Position numbers and translations under genes: made by a program. Positions 16,328 through 25,126 of a stretch of DNA of 64,000 nt are shown here, one piece after another (the stretch's first letter is position 1; every line of letters starts with the position of its first letter). This DNA is from Pseudomonas orientalis (GTDB taxonomy: Bacteria; Pseudomonadota; Gammaproteobacteria; Pseudomonadales; Pseudomonadaceae), in the NCBI RefSeq assembly GCF_002934065.1, contig NZ_CP018049.1, positions 5,922,237-5,986,236 of the forward strand. Direction: 5' to 3'. The notes under the pieces are model-generated. The model saw only the letters and a program-made list of their open reading frames with translations, searched no databases and had not been told where the DNA came from.

Positions 16328-17767
16328 ATGGATTTTTTTGGCCCGCACCTGCTCGCCTACTTCATTGCCACGCTGCATTTTTTCGGGAGCCTCGCCGCAG
16401 TCCATGCGGTACTGACCGTCAGGACCGCCCAAGGCTCGATTGCCTGGGCGTTGTCGTTGATGTTCATGCCCTATCTCACGCTGATTCCCTACCTGATTTT
16501 CGGGCGCAGCACCTTCGATGCCTACATCCAGGCGCGTCGCCAGGCCAACCAGGAAATGCACCGGGCAATCGCCGAGCTGAACTGGCGCCCGTGGGTCGAG
16601 GAAGCGCTGGCCGCACGCAACTCCAGTGCCTACGCGTCCTTGCGCGCCATGCCCAAATTGGGCCGCATGCCGTGCCTGGCCAATAACCAGGTGCAGTTGC
16701 TGGTCAATGGCGATGCCACCTTCAGCGCCATCTTCGAGGCCATCGGCAACGCGAAAACCGCCGTGCTGTTCCAGTTCTTCATCATTCATGACGATGACCT
16801 CGGCCGCCAACTGCATCGGTTACTCACGGCAAAAGCGGCCGAAGGCGTGGACATCTACGTGCTTTACGACCGCATCGGCAGCCACGCCCTGCCCCATGGC
16901 TACGTGCAATCGCTGCGCGACGCCGGGGTGAAGGTCAAGGCCTTCGCCACTCGCAGCGGCTGGCTGAACCGCTTCCAGGTCAACTTTCGCAACCATCGCA
17001 AAATCGTGGTGGTGGACGGCATCACCGGGTTTGTCGGCGGGCACAATGTGGGCGATGAATACCTCGGCAAAAAGCCGCCGTTGTCACCGTGGCGCGATAC
17101 CCACGTGCAGGTCACCGGCCCGGTGGTGGCATGCTTGCAGGAGTCGTTTGCCGAGGACTGGTTCTGGGCCGCGCGGGCATTGCCGCCGCTGATCCTGCCG
17201 GACGCTTATCCGGAAGACGGCGTGCTCTGCCAACTGCTCGCCAGCGGGCCGGCGGACCCGTATGAAACCTGCTCGCTGTTTTTCGTCGAGGCCATTCATG
17301 CCGCGACCCAGCGCGTGTGGATCACCAGCCCGTATTTCATCCCCGACGAAGCGGTGTTCGCCGCCCTGCGCCTGGCCGTCCTGCGCGGCGTGGATGTGCG
17401 CGTGCTGCTGCCCTCACGTCCCGACCACCGCATCGTGTACGCCGCGTCCAGCCTCTATGCCATCGAAGCGGTACGCGCCGGCGTGCGGGTGTTCCGCTAC
17501 ACCCCCGGGTTCCTGCATCAAAAAGTGGTGTTGGTGGACAGCGAAATCAGCGCCATCGGCAGTGCGAATATGGACAACCGTTCGTTCCGGCTGAATTTCG
17601 AAGTGATGTTGCTCACGGTCGACGAAGCCTTCGCCAAAGAGGTGGAGCAGATGCTGCTGGACGACTTCGCCCTGGCCCATGAAGTCAGCCAGGAAGAAAG
17701 CCGCGAGACCCGGCGCCTGCAACAGCTGGGCATGCGGGTGGCGCGCTTGATCTCACCCATCCTTTAA
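16328..17767 (+). CDS. clsA: Cardiolipin synthase A
   Basis: A 479-residue phospholipase-D-superfamily enzyme that condenses two phosphatidylglycerols to cardiolipin and glycerol at the inner membrane. Two N-terminal membrane segments (LLAYFIATLHFFGSL and a second around IAWALSLMFMPYLTLIPYLIF) are followed by two HKD motifs: NHRKIVVVDG and HQKVVLVDSE. The chosen start gives the family length of about 479; a Met three codons earlier is possible. The downstream BIME is the likely 3' end. Confidence 0.93.
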   Translation: MDFFGPHLLAYFIATLHFFGSLAAVHAVLTVRTAQGSIAWALSLMFMPYLTLIPYLIFGRSTFDAYIQARRQANQEMHRAIAELNWRPWVEEALAARNSSAYASLRAMPKLGRMPCLANNQVQLLVNGDATFSAIFEAIGNAKTAVLFQFFIIHDDDLGRQLHRLLTAKAAEGVDIYVLYDRIGSHALPHGYVQSLRDAGVKVKAFATRSGWLNRFQVNFRNHRKIVVVDGITGFVGGHNVGDEYLGKKPPLSPWRDTHVQVTGPVVACLQESFAEDWFWAARALPPLILPDAYPEDGVLCQLLASGPADPYETCSLFFVEAIHAATQRVWITSPYFIPDEAVFAALRLAVLRGVDVRVLLPSRPDHRIVYAASSLYAIEAVRAGVRVFRYTPGFLHQKVVLVDSEISAIGSANMDNRSFRLNFEVMLLTVDEAFAKEVEQMLLDDFALAHEVSQEESRETRRLQQLGMRVARLISPIL

Positions 17768-17769
17768 AA

Positions 17770-17860
17770 TGTGGGAGGGGGCTTGCCCCCGATTACGGTG
17801 TGTCAGTCACAAGTTGGGTTACTGATACACCGCTATCGGGGGCAAGCCCCCTCCCACATT
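17770..17860. repeat. BIME: paired REP (TGTGGGAGGGGGCTTGCCCCC class)
   Basis: TGTGGGAGGGGGCTTGCCCC is mirrored by GGGGCAAGCCCCCTCCCACA about 70 bases away. It lies between the convergent ends of clsA and cfa. The same pair occurs at 27118-27207 and 41892-41983. Confidence 0.92.
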
Positions 17861-17888
17861 TAGTTCTTAGACGTTTTCGTAATCGTGA

Positions 17889-19073
17889 TCAGCGGTAGAT
17901 ATCTTCCCGCGTCCACGGCAGTTCATGGCTGCCATCGGCATGGGGTTTCACCGCCAGGATCTGGTGCAGGTTGATCCAGCCCCGCGCAAACGCATAGGCG
18001 CAACCGGCCAGGTACAGGCGCCAGATACGCAAGGCGTGCTCCGGCACCCTCTTCGCCGCCGCTTCGAGGTTATCCTCCAGGCGCTCGCTCCAGTGGTCCA
18101 GCGTGCGGGCGTAGTGCAGGCGCAGACTTTCGACATCCACCACTTCCAACCCGACTTCGCTGATTTCGGCCGTCATCATCGCCAAGTGCGGCAGCTCGCC
18201 ATTGGGGAAGACATAGCGCTCGATAAACTCCCCGGCACCACGGCCCACGGGACGACCGTCGGTATGCTTGGCGGTAATGCCATGGTTCATCACCAGGCCG
18301 CCTTCGCGCACGGCGCCGTGCAGAATCCGGCAGTATTGCGCCAGGTTGGCGTGGCCGACATGTTCAAACATGCCCACGCTCACCACCTTGTCGAAACGGC
18401 CATCCTGAGGCAGGTCGCGATAGTCGAGCAGTTGCAGGTCGACCTGCTCTTCAAGACCTTCGGCCCTGACCCGCTCTCTGGCCAGGGCCAGTTGTTCCTT
18501 GCTCAAGGTAATCCCGAACACCTTGACGCCGAATTCCCGCGCCGCAAACCGCGCCAGCCCGCCCCAGCCACAGCCTACATCGAGCAGGTATTCACCCGGC
18601 TGCAAGCGCAATTTGCGGCACAGGTGGCGAAATTTGTCTTGCTGGGCCTGGTCGATGGACTCGCTGCCGGTTTCGAAATAACCGCAGGAATACGCCATGT
18701 CCTGGTCCAGCCATAGCTGGTAGAACTCGTTGGACAGGTCGTAGTGGTAGGAGATGGCCGCCGCATCGGTTGCCTTGTCGTGGATCGAGCGCACCGGGCG
18801 AGGTCCGTCGTCGTCGTCGATCAAGGCGTGACTCAATTCATCACATACCCTGATCACCTCGGCAATGGAGCCTTCCAGGTCCAGCTTGCCCTCGACGAAG
18901 GCTTCGCCCAGTGAATCGAGCGTGGGATGGGTCAGCTGTGTGACGACCGTAGGGTCCTTCACCACAATGGTCACACTGGGCTCCGGGCCCAGGTTGAATT
19001 CATGGCCGTCCCAGAGTCGCAGACGCAGCGGTAGCTGAAGATTCTGTAAGGCCGGTGGAAGTTGCGCGAGCAT
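17889..19073 (-). CDS. cfa: Cyclopropane-fatty-acyl-phospholipid synthase
   Basis: A 394-residue CFA synthase, a SAM-dependent methyltransferase that adds a methylene to unsaturated acyl chains of membrane phospholipids. The N-terminal lipid-binding domain spans about residues 1-115. The catalytic domain begins ISYHYDLSNEFYQLWLDQDMAYSCGYFE and has the SAM motif LLDVGCGWGGLARFAA. The length is close to other CFA synthases. It is next to cardiolipin synthase, though the two are transcribed convergently. Confidence 0.93.
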   Translation of the reverse strand: MLAQLPPALQNLQLPLRLRLWDGHEFNLGPEPSVTIVVKDPTVVTQLTHPTLDSLGEAFVEGKLDLEGSIAEVIRVCDELSHALIDDDDGPRPVRSIHDKATDAAAISYHYDLSNEFYQLWLDQDMAYSCGYFETGSESIDQAQQDKFRHLCRKLRLQPGEYLLDVGCGWGGLARFAAREFGVKVFGITLSKEQLALARERVRAEGLEEQVDLQLLDYRDLPQDGRFDKVVSVGMFEHVGHANLAQYCRILHGAVREGGLVMNHGITAKHTDGRPVGRGAGEFIERYVFPNGELPHLAMMTAEISEVGLEVVDVESLRLHYARTLDHWSERLEDNLEAAAKRVPEHALRIWRLYLAGCAYAFARGWINLHQILAVKPHADGSHELPWTREDIYR

Positions 19074-19145
19074 GAGTAGTCCCCCCCTTGTTTCAGACGT
19101 CTGGAGTGAGGGTAGACCATCCCAAATAAAGTAGGAAGCTATCGA

Positions 19146-19949
19146 TTAAATAACTGCCTGCCATGAAGCTCGACGTTCGAGCAACCCGTCCTGGATCCAC
19201 TGTTTCAACCAAGTGGCCGCTTGCAGTGGCGCACCCTCTCCATAAGTGACTGCCAACTCGGTGCACAGTTCTGAAAAGTTCCAGCCGGTGGTCGTCATGC
19301 TTGCCAGGGCACGGGCCTCATCCGGTTCCAGGCTGCGGTACTGGCACAGGTTGCGGTGACGCCACACCAGGCACACCTGCGCCACGTCCAATGTCTGGCT
19401 GCCGGGAAAGTCCGATTCATCCTTGTTGGCCCGCCAGAGGGCCACCGTATTGAAACGGCACAGCACATGTTGCACTGAAGGTGCCAGCGATACGCGCAAG
19501 TGCGGCCAGTCCTCGGGCGTCAGTTGCGCCATATGGTCGAGGGTCAGCGGCTCGCCCGCAGGCGCGTCGAAGGCCAGGGTGAACGCCCATTCCAACTGCG
19601 CCAGTTCAGCCAGGGGAATACTTTGTTCGGCCACCAGATGCTCAAGAATAAACACTGCAAAGCGCTCACCCAGCCAACGCAGGCTGTAATGGGCCGACGG
19701 GTAGCGCCGAACATACGCCTGGCTCAACGCGGCAAACTCTTGATCACCCAGCCAGTAGCGGATGGCGGCGAAATCATGACGTAACACTTCCTGTAAGCGC
19801 GACAGGTAAGCGTTGTGATAAATCGCCAGGCCCGTGTCTACATCCAGCGTCGTGCCGCCGAGCAGGGTGGCAGAAAAGCCACTGGCGGCGGTGGACGTTT
19901 CAGACAACAGATGCGCCTCGAAGGCCAGTTGCCAATCGATCAGGCGCAT
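19146..19949 (-). CDS. bufC: DUF2063 / BufC-HvfC family RiPP maturation partner
   Basis: A 267-residue protein of the DUF2063 family. The N-terminal domain (WQLAFEAHLL...LAIYHNAYLSRLQEVLRHDFAAIRYWLGDQEF) is the typical one. It overlaps the upstream MNIO gene by 10 bases. In characterised MNIO systems the partner protein binds the precursor leader and is needed for enzyme activity. The 'putative DNA-binding' label used for this family in databases has little support here. Confidence 0.88.
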   Translation of the reverse strand: MRLIDWQLAFEAHLLSETSTAASGFSATLLGGTTLDVDTGLAIYHNAYLSRLQEVLRHDFAAIRYWLGDQEFAALSQAYVRRYPSAHYSLRWLGERFAVFILEHLVAEQSIPLAELAQLEWAFTLAFDAPAGEPLTLDHMAQLTPEDWPHLRVSLAPSVQHVLCRFNTVALWRANKDESDFPGSQTLDVAQVCLVWRHRNLCQYRSLEPDEARALASMTTTGWNFSELCTELAVTYGEGAPLQAATWLKQWIQDGLLERRASWQAVI

Positions 19950-20788
19950 AGCGCACCCTTGGCCAAAGCGGTGGCCCCCAGTTCCCGGGCCTTGCTCAAT
20001 TCAGCCAGCAACGCCTCGAATGGCGGAAAATGATCGTCGCGTTCCAGCAGCGTCGACACCGGCCCCAGATGTTCCAGGGTGCGCTGATAGAGCGCCCACA
20101 CCGGGTCGCACACCGGGTGATCATGGGTATCGACCACGTAGTCGCCGTAATCCACGTGCCCCGCCAGATGCAGCTGGCGAATGCTCTCAGGCGGCAGGTT
20201 GCGAATGAACTCCCAGGCATCGAACCCGTGGTTGCGCGAGCTGACGTAGACATTGTTCACGTCGAGCAGCAGTTGGCATCCGGTCAGGTGCGTCAACGCA
20301 TTGAGAAACTGCCACTCGGTGAATTCATCCGTTTTGGAGCGTACGTAGCTGGAGACGTTTTCCAGCACCAATGGACGTTGCAACACGTCCTGCACCTGAC
20401 GCACGCGACTGGCCACGTGGTACAGGCTTTCCTCGGTGTAAGGCAGGGGCAGCAGGTCATGCAACTGGTGGGCGCTGCCGCGGCTCCAGCACAGATGATC
20501 GGAAATCCACGCCGGCTGGATCCGCGCGGCAAGCTGCTGGATGTGCTTGAGGTAATCGATATCGATGGCGTGGGGGCCGCCAATCGACAGCGACACGCCA
20601 TGCATCACCAAGGGATAGCGCTCCGCTATCGCGTCCAGGTAGTACAAGGCTTTGCCGCCCTGCACCAGGTAGTTCTCGGAGATCACTTCGAACCAATCCA
20701 CCGCAGGGGATTGGGCCAGGATCTGTTCATAGTATTCGTTGCGTAAACCCAGGCCGTAACCCAGGGAGGGGAAAGAACTGGCCATCAT
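19940..20788 (-). CDS. bufB: MNIO (DUF692) multinuclear non-heme iron oxygenase, BufB/HvfB-like
   Basis: A 282-residue TIM-barrel DUF692 enzyme. Conserved pieces are LGYGLGLRNEYYEQIL, WFEVISENYL, LVMHGVSLSIGG, LENVSSYV, LLLDVNNVYVSSRNHGFD and LHLAGHVDYGDYVVDTHDHPV, with the His, Asp and Glu residues expected to bind two or three irons. MNIOs modify cysteines in small precursors, for example to thiooxazole or oxazolone-thioamide groups. The 59-base gap to the upstream Cys-rich precursor gene supports that role. Confidence 0.92.
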   Translation of the reverse strand: MMASSFPSLGYGLGLRNEYYEQILAQSPAVDWFEVISENYLVQGGKALYYLDAIAERYPLVMHGVSLSIGGPHAIDIDYLKHIQQLAARIQPAWISDHLCWSRGSAHQLHDLLPLPYTEESLYHVASRVRQVQDVLQRPLVLENVSSYVRSKTDEFTEWQFLNALTHLTGCQLLLDVNNVYVSSRNHGFDAWEFIRNLPPESIRQLHLAGHVDYGDYVVDTHDHPVCDPVWALYQRTLEHLGPVSTLLERDDHFPPFEALLAELSKARELGATALAKGALCA

Positions 20789-20848
20789 GCGCTCCTGGAC
20801 AGTGTCCGCAGCGGCGCAATGGCCGCTGCGGTTGCACTCGCGTGCCGG

Positions 20849-21100
20849 TTACTCGCCGACTTTGCCACCGGCCTTGTCGCACTCAGCCTTGGTCATGGCC
20901 TTGAAGCCGTGGCCCTTGCAGACCGCCTGGCCTTTGCAGGCGTTTTCAGCGGTTTTGCAGTCGTTCATGCCTTTGCAGGAGGTGACGCCGTAGCAATGAA
21001 CCGGCGCGTCGGCGGCCTGTACCTGGGTGGCGACGCCGGCAAACAGGGAAGCGGCGGCGATCGCCAGGGCAGCACCGGAAACGGCGTTTTTGATATTCAT
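20849..21100 (-). CDS. bufA: Cys-rich secreted precursor (BufA/DUF2282-like)
   Basis: An 83-residue protein. A signal peptide (about MNIKNAVSGAALAIAAASLFAGVATQVQA) is followed by a mature part with six cysteines in motifs HCYG, SCKG, DCKT, ACKG, VCKG and ECDK. Most are followed by Lys or Gly, the typical MNIO substrate pattern. It resembles the bufferin precursors, which become copper-binding peptides after Cys modification and export. The start at MNIKN is preferred over a Met 18 codons upstream because it begins the signal peptide. Confidence 0.85.
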   Translation of the reverse strand: MNIKNAVSGAALAIAAASLFAGVATQVQAADAPVHCYGVTSCKGMNDCKTAENACKGQAVCKGHGFKAMTKAECDKAGGKVGE

Positions 21101-21210
21101 TGTGTAGTCCTCAAGTGGTGGTGCCGGTCTGGACGGATTGCCCAGTCTCGACACACCACTAGAGTGAGGCGCCCTTTTCGCGTTACAGCCCTGTACAAAA
21201 ATTTCCGAAA

Positions 21211-23097
21211 CTATTCGTCAAGCTTCAACAACGGCTCCTGAAAGCGCAGCAAGCGCCCGGCGTTACCGAGTACCAGCAAGGTGCTGAGGTTATGCAGCAC
21301 TGCGGCAATCATGGCCCCGGCGGCGCCCAGCCAGCCGAAGGCGGCGAACACCACGATGGCCAGCGTCCAGCCCAGGCCGATGATCACGTTGACCTGCAAG
21401 GTGCGTCGGCATTGGCGGCTCAAACGCACACAGGTACCGAGGCGGCGCAGGTCGCTGCCGATCAGCACCACATCGGCCGAGGCCAGCGCGATATCGGCAC
21501 CGCCCGCGCCCATCGCTACGCCGACCACGCCGGCTTTCAGTGCAAGGGAGTCGTTGATCCCATCCCCCACCACCATCGGCCGGAAACCGCTGCCGATCTC
21601 TCCCAGCACACGGTTGAGTTTGTCTTCCGGTAACGCCTGGGCCTGGACCTCACTGATGCCCACACTTACGGCGAGGCTATCGGCCACGCTCTGGCGGTCG
21701 CCGGTAAGCAGCAGTTGGCGTCCCAGCCCCAGGTCGCGAAGTTCCTGCAGAGCCTGACGCGCTTCCGGTTTGACGCTATCGGCCAGCAGCAACCAGGCCA
21801 GGAATTGCCCGTCCAGTGCCAGCCCGGCAATCGGGCCGTCGTGATCAGGTACAGGGGTGGTGAGGATATTCAATTGCTCGAACAGTTCGGGACGGCCCAA
21901 CGCCGCCTCGCCCTGTTCCGTGTGCGCAACCACGCCGAGCCCCTGGCGCTCGCGAATATCGCTCAGCGCCAGCAGCTGTTCCTGCGTCGCCAACCCCGCC
22001 AGCGCGCGACTGACCGGATGGCTGCTGGCCGAACCAAGGCTGGCTGCCAGGTTGAGCAACGCCTGGCGATCGGTCGAAGCGGTTTGGATGGACTGCAGGC
22101 GTAAAGTGCCGAAGGTCAGGGTGCCGGTCTTGTCGACGACCAGCGAAGTGAGGTCCGCCAGCTCTTCCAGAAACGCCGAGCTGCGAATCAGGATGCCATG
22201 GCGTGCAGCGACCGCGATCCCGGCAATCGCGGTCGCCGGCGCTGACAACACCAATGCACAGGGACACGCCGCCACCAGCACGGCCAGCATCGCCTGAGCA
22301 TCGTGGGTTACAAACCAGGTGACTGCCGCCAGCAACAGTACCAACACCATGTAGCTACCGGCATAGCGCTCCAGCAACCGCGTGATCGGTGGTTTGGCCC
22401 GCTCGGCGTTCTGCATCAGCGCGATGACTTTGCCCAGGGTCGACTCACTGCCCGTGCGCGTCACTTCAAGGCGCAGCAGGCCGTCGAGATTGATCGCCCC
22501 GCCGAACACCTGTACGCCCACACTGGCCTCCAGAGGCACCGACTCCCCGGTAATCGGCGCGGTGTCCAGGCTGGCCTGGCCCGACAGCACCACGCCATCG
22601 GCCGGCACGCGGTCGCCGGCGCGCACTTCGACCACATCACCGCTGTTCAGGGTGCCGTTATCCACTTCCACTATGCTGCCGTCAGCCTGCACCCGGCGTG
22701 CGTGGCTGCGGGTGAGCTTGCCCAGCGCATGGATCGCTTCCTGGGAACCGATCACGCTGCGCTCTTCGAGTACATGCCCGAAAATCATGATGATCGGCAG
22801 CAAGGCAGCGGTCAGCAGATCGCCCGTGGCCCAGGCGCCCATCATCGCCAGCGCGATCAATTGGTCGGTGATGCCATGCAGGCTCGGGTAGCGCAGGCTG
22901 TACCAGGCCGAACGCATGACCGGCACGGCCACCAGCAGCGAGGCAACACCGAGCAACAGTTGGCTGACCCCGCTCTGGTCCGCCGCCAGCCAGCGCCATA
23001 CCAGGCCCAACAGCAATAAACCCAGGGCCAGCATGGCCAGGGTCAATTGCCGGGCGGCGCTGCGCTGTTCAGTCGTGGTCAGCATGGATGCGCTCAT
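21211..23097 (-). CDS. P1B-type heavy-metal ATPase, HmtA-like
   Basis: A 628-residue metal-transporting P-type ATPase without an N-terminal HMA or CxxC domain. It has two early helices, then the actuator TGES motif (APITGESVPLEA), CPC in the sixth membrane helix (ACPCALVLSAPA), phosphorylation DKTGTLT and hinge VGDGINDSLAL. CPC pumps are usually Cu, Zn or Cd transporters. In P. aeruginosa the pump HmtA, reported to import zinc and copper, lies with SPFH genes, as here. The Zur-like box upstream of the first SPFH gene supports zinc uptake. Metal and direction cannot be read from the sequence. Confidence 0.85.
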   Translation of the reverse strand: MSASMLTTTEQRSAARQLTLAMLALGLLLLGLVWRWLAADQSGVSQLLLGVASLLVAVPVMRSAWYSLRYPSLHGITDQLIALAMMGAWATGDLLTAALLPIIMIFGHVLEERSVIGSQEAIHALGKLTRSHARRVQADGSIVEVDNGTLNSGDVVEVRAGDRVPADGVVLSGQASLDTAPITGESVPLEASVGVQVFGGAINLDGLLRLEVTRTGSESTLGKVIALMQNAERAKPPITRLLERYAGSYMVLVLLLAAVTWFVTHDAQAMLAVLVAACPCALVLSAPATAIAGIAVAARHGILIRSSAFLEELADLTSLVVDKTGTLTFGTLRLQSIQTASTDRQALLNLAASLGSASSHPVSRALAGLATQEQLLALSDIRERQGLGVVAHTEQGEAALGRPELFEQLNILTTPVPDHDGPIAGLALDGQFLAWLLLADSVKPEARQALQELRDLGLGRQLLLTGDRQSVADSLAVSVGISEVQAQALPEDKLNRVLGEIGSGFRPMVVGDGINDSLALKAGVVGVAMGAGGADIALASADVVLIGSDLRRLGTCVRLSRQCRRTLQVNVIIGLGWTLAIVVFAAFGWLGAAGAMIAAVLHNLSTLLVLGNAGRLLRFQEPLLKLDE

Positions 23098-24128
23098 TGC
23101 TCGGCTCCCTGGAGGATCAAACGGGCGTCGTCTTTGGGATCGACCGTGGTCACCGAGCCGGCCTGGCCGAGAATCTTCGGCAAGCGTTCACGGTACAGGC
23201 GCAGCAACAAGCCCGGGTCTTTCACTTGCGCCAGGCCGGCGACGGTGGCGGTCTGCGCCTGGGCATTGGCCAGACGTTCACTGGCCTGGGCATGGGCGAC
23301 CTGCACCTGGCGATCAGCCTCCTGGTTGGCGGTCTGGGTGAGCTTTTGCGCATCGGTGTGCGCGTTGGCCACCGCTTTGTCGGCTTGCTGGCTGGCCGTG
23401 AGTACCGCGTTGAACGCGTTCACCGCCGGGCCCGGCAGGCTCGATTGCACATCGACCCGGGTCACTTCGATCCCCAACCCCAGGCCGCTGGCGGTCAACT
23501 GCGCCAGACGCTGATTGATACCTTGCACCAAATCACCGCGCAGCCGTTCGCGGCGCTCGGCGGCGCCGTTGTCAGTGCCGAACAATTCAGGGCGCGCCAC
23601 TAAGATAGTGTCCAGGTCCCGCGCCGCCGCCAGGGCAACCGCGCTGCGCGTCACCAGGCGGTCCAGCGCGGGCAGCACATGCTCGCCCTGCAATACAAAG
23701 GCATAGGGTTCGGTGACCTTGTAGAAGGCTCGCACATCCAGTTGCACGATCCCGGCATCACCGGTCAGCAGATAGCCGGAGCCGGCCAGCGTATCGCTCA
23801 AGGGTGTGGCGAAACTGGCCACGCGGTCCGCCTGCACCGCCGCATCCGAACGCAACAGGTTCTCCACCCGACGCTCGATCACCCGGTCCGCCGCCGGCAG
23901 CAACACCACCTGCTCGAACGGTTGCGGCCATGCCAGCAGCAGCCCGGCGTTCTGAATGCGGTCGAGGGCGCCGAAGTGCAGCACCATGGCGCGGTTCTGC
24001 GGGTCGATCTGGCGCACATTGGAAAACGCCCAGGCCAACGCCGCCAATACGGTGACTGCGTACAGCGCCAGGAACGTCAGGCGCCCGGCCTGGATCCAGG
24101 GGCTGTCCGGGCTGTCACGCTCACTCAT
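23094..24128 (-). CDS. SPFH protein, HflC-like
   Basis: A 344-residue membrane-anchored SPFH-domain protein. One N-terminal helix (LTFLALYAVTVLAALAWAF) is followed by SPFH sequence with the HflC-like patterns VRQIDPQNRAMVLHFG and ITRVDVQSSLPGPAVNAFNAVL, and a C-terminal coiled coil rich in Ala, Gln and Glu (about 235-290). HflC and HflK together regulate the FtsH protease in E. coli. Here the gene is embedded in a metal-ATPase operon (ATGA overlap at both ends), so a specialised membrane-scaffold role is likely. Confidence 0.88.
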   Translation of the reverse strand: MSERDSPDSPWIQAGRLTFLALYAVTVLAALAWAFSNVRQIDPQNRAMVLHFGALDRIQNAGLLLAWPQPFEQVVLLPAADRVIERRVENLLRSDAAVQADRVASFATPLSDTLAGSGYLLTGDAGIVQLDVRAFYKVTEPYAFVLQGEHVLPALDRLVTRSAVALAAARDLDTILVARPELFGTDNGAAERRERLRGDLVQGINQRLAQLTASGLGLGIEVTRVDVQSSLPGPAVNAFNAVLTASQQADKAVANAHTDAQKLTQTANQEADRQVQVAHAQASERLANAQAQTATVAGLAQVKDPGLLLRLYRERLPKILGQAGSVTTVDPKDDARLILQGAEQ

Positions 24129-25114
24129 GGCTGAACATCCTTCGGTCCATCCACCAGCGCGCGGAACGGCGCGGCATCGGTACGCAGAATGATCCTGGTG
24201 CTTGGCGTCACCACGGTACCCAGGGTATCCAGCGAGCGCAGCAGGTTGTACAGCTGCGGGTTGCCCGCGTAGGCACGTCCGTAGATCTGCGCCGCCTCGA
24301 CCCGCGATTGCGCTTCGATATCAGCGGCCTTGACCGTGGCCTCGGCTTGCACGATCCGCGCATCACGCTCGGCCGCCGAGCGGATCTGCGCCGCCTCGCG
24401 CTTGCCCACGGCAGTGCGCTCGGTGGCGATGGTTTCACGTTCGGCGCGCATGCGGTCGACCGTGGCGGTGAGCGTCACCGACGGCAAGGTCAGCCGTTCG
24501 ATACCGACCTGGGCCACGCGGACGCCATAGGTGGCGAGCAATTGTTGATCGATCTGCCGGCGCAGTTGGGCTTCGAATTCGGCGATGCGTACCTGGCTGG
24601 CATCGGTGTTGATCAGGCTGGACAGGTCAAAACTGGCCGCCGTGGTCTCCAGCGCCGAGCCGACGAAGGTACGGATCTGCCGCGCCGCTTCGTCCGGCTG
24701 GTTCTGCACCGCACGCATGAAGCGCTGCACATTGTCGGTATCGCCCTGCACCTGCCACGCCACGTAGGCTTGCACGATGATGCGCAAGCCATCGCGAGTG
24801 CCCACATCCTGCAACCCGCTGGAGGTGGTACGCAGGCGCAGGTCCACCGGAATCGCCGCTTCAAACGGCGCCGGCCAGCGCCAGCCCAGGCCCGGCTGCA
24901 GCAGCACCCGCACCGGGTTGCCGAACCGGGTAATCACCGTGGCCTCGCCGGAACGCACCTGCACCAGGCTCGCCGCCGCGATAGCGAACAGCACAAGCAC
25001 TGCCGCCCAGGCCATGCGTCGCCAGGGAAAAGGCCCGGCCGCCTGTTCATCGCCGTGATGGTGATGGTGGTGATGGCCGTGATGATGACCGTGATCGTGG
25101 GAATGAGCGCTCAA
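24125..25114 (-). CDS. SPFH protein, HflK-like, with His-rich N-terminus
   Basis: A 329-residue SPFH protein. Residues 1-25 are a striking His cluster (SHDHGHHHGHHHHHHHGDEQ), which precedes the membrane helix (WAAVLVLFAIAAASLVQV). The SPFH domain and a coiled-coil segment rich in Arg, Ala, Glu and Gln follow. Such a His stretch on the cytoplasmic side could bind zinc or copper. It overlaps the HflC-like gene by ATGA, consistent with a hetero-oligomer. Confidence 0.88.
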   Translation of the reverse strand: MSAHSHDHGHHHGHHHHHHHGDEQAAGPFPWRRMAWAAVLVLFAIAAASLVQVRSGEATVITRFGNPVRVLLQPGLGWRWPAPFEAAIPVDLRLRTTSSGLQDVGTRDGLRIIVQAYVAWQVQGDTDNVQRFMRAVQNQPDEAARQIRTFVGSALETTAASFDLSSLINTDASQVRIAEFEAQLRRQIDQQLLATYGVRVAQVGIERLTLPSVTLTATVDRMRAERETIATERTAVGKREAAQIRSAAERDARIVQAEATVKAADIEAQSRVEAAQIYGRAYAGNPQLYNLLRSLDTLGTVVTPSTRIILRTDAAPFRALVDGPKDVQP

Positions 25115-25126
25115 CAGACAGACTCC

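Noticed and set aside
17770..17860. CRISPR-like spaced repeats near the REP pairs
   Set aside because: The units are inverted, only two per locus, and dispersed in the window; this is REP/BIME, not CRISPR.
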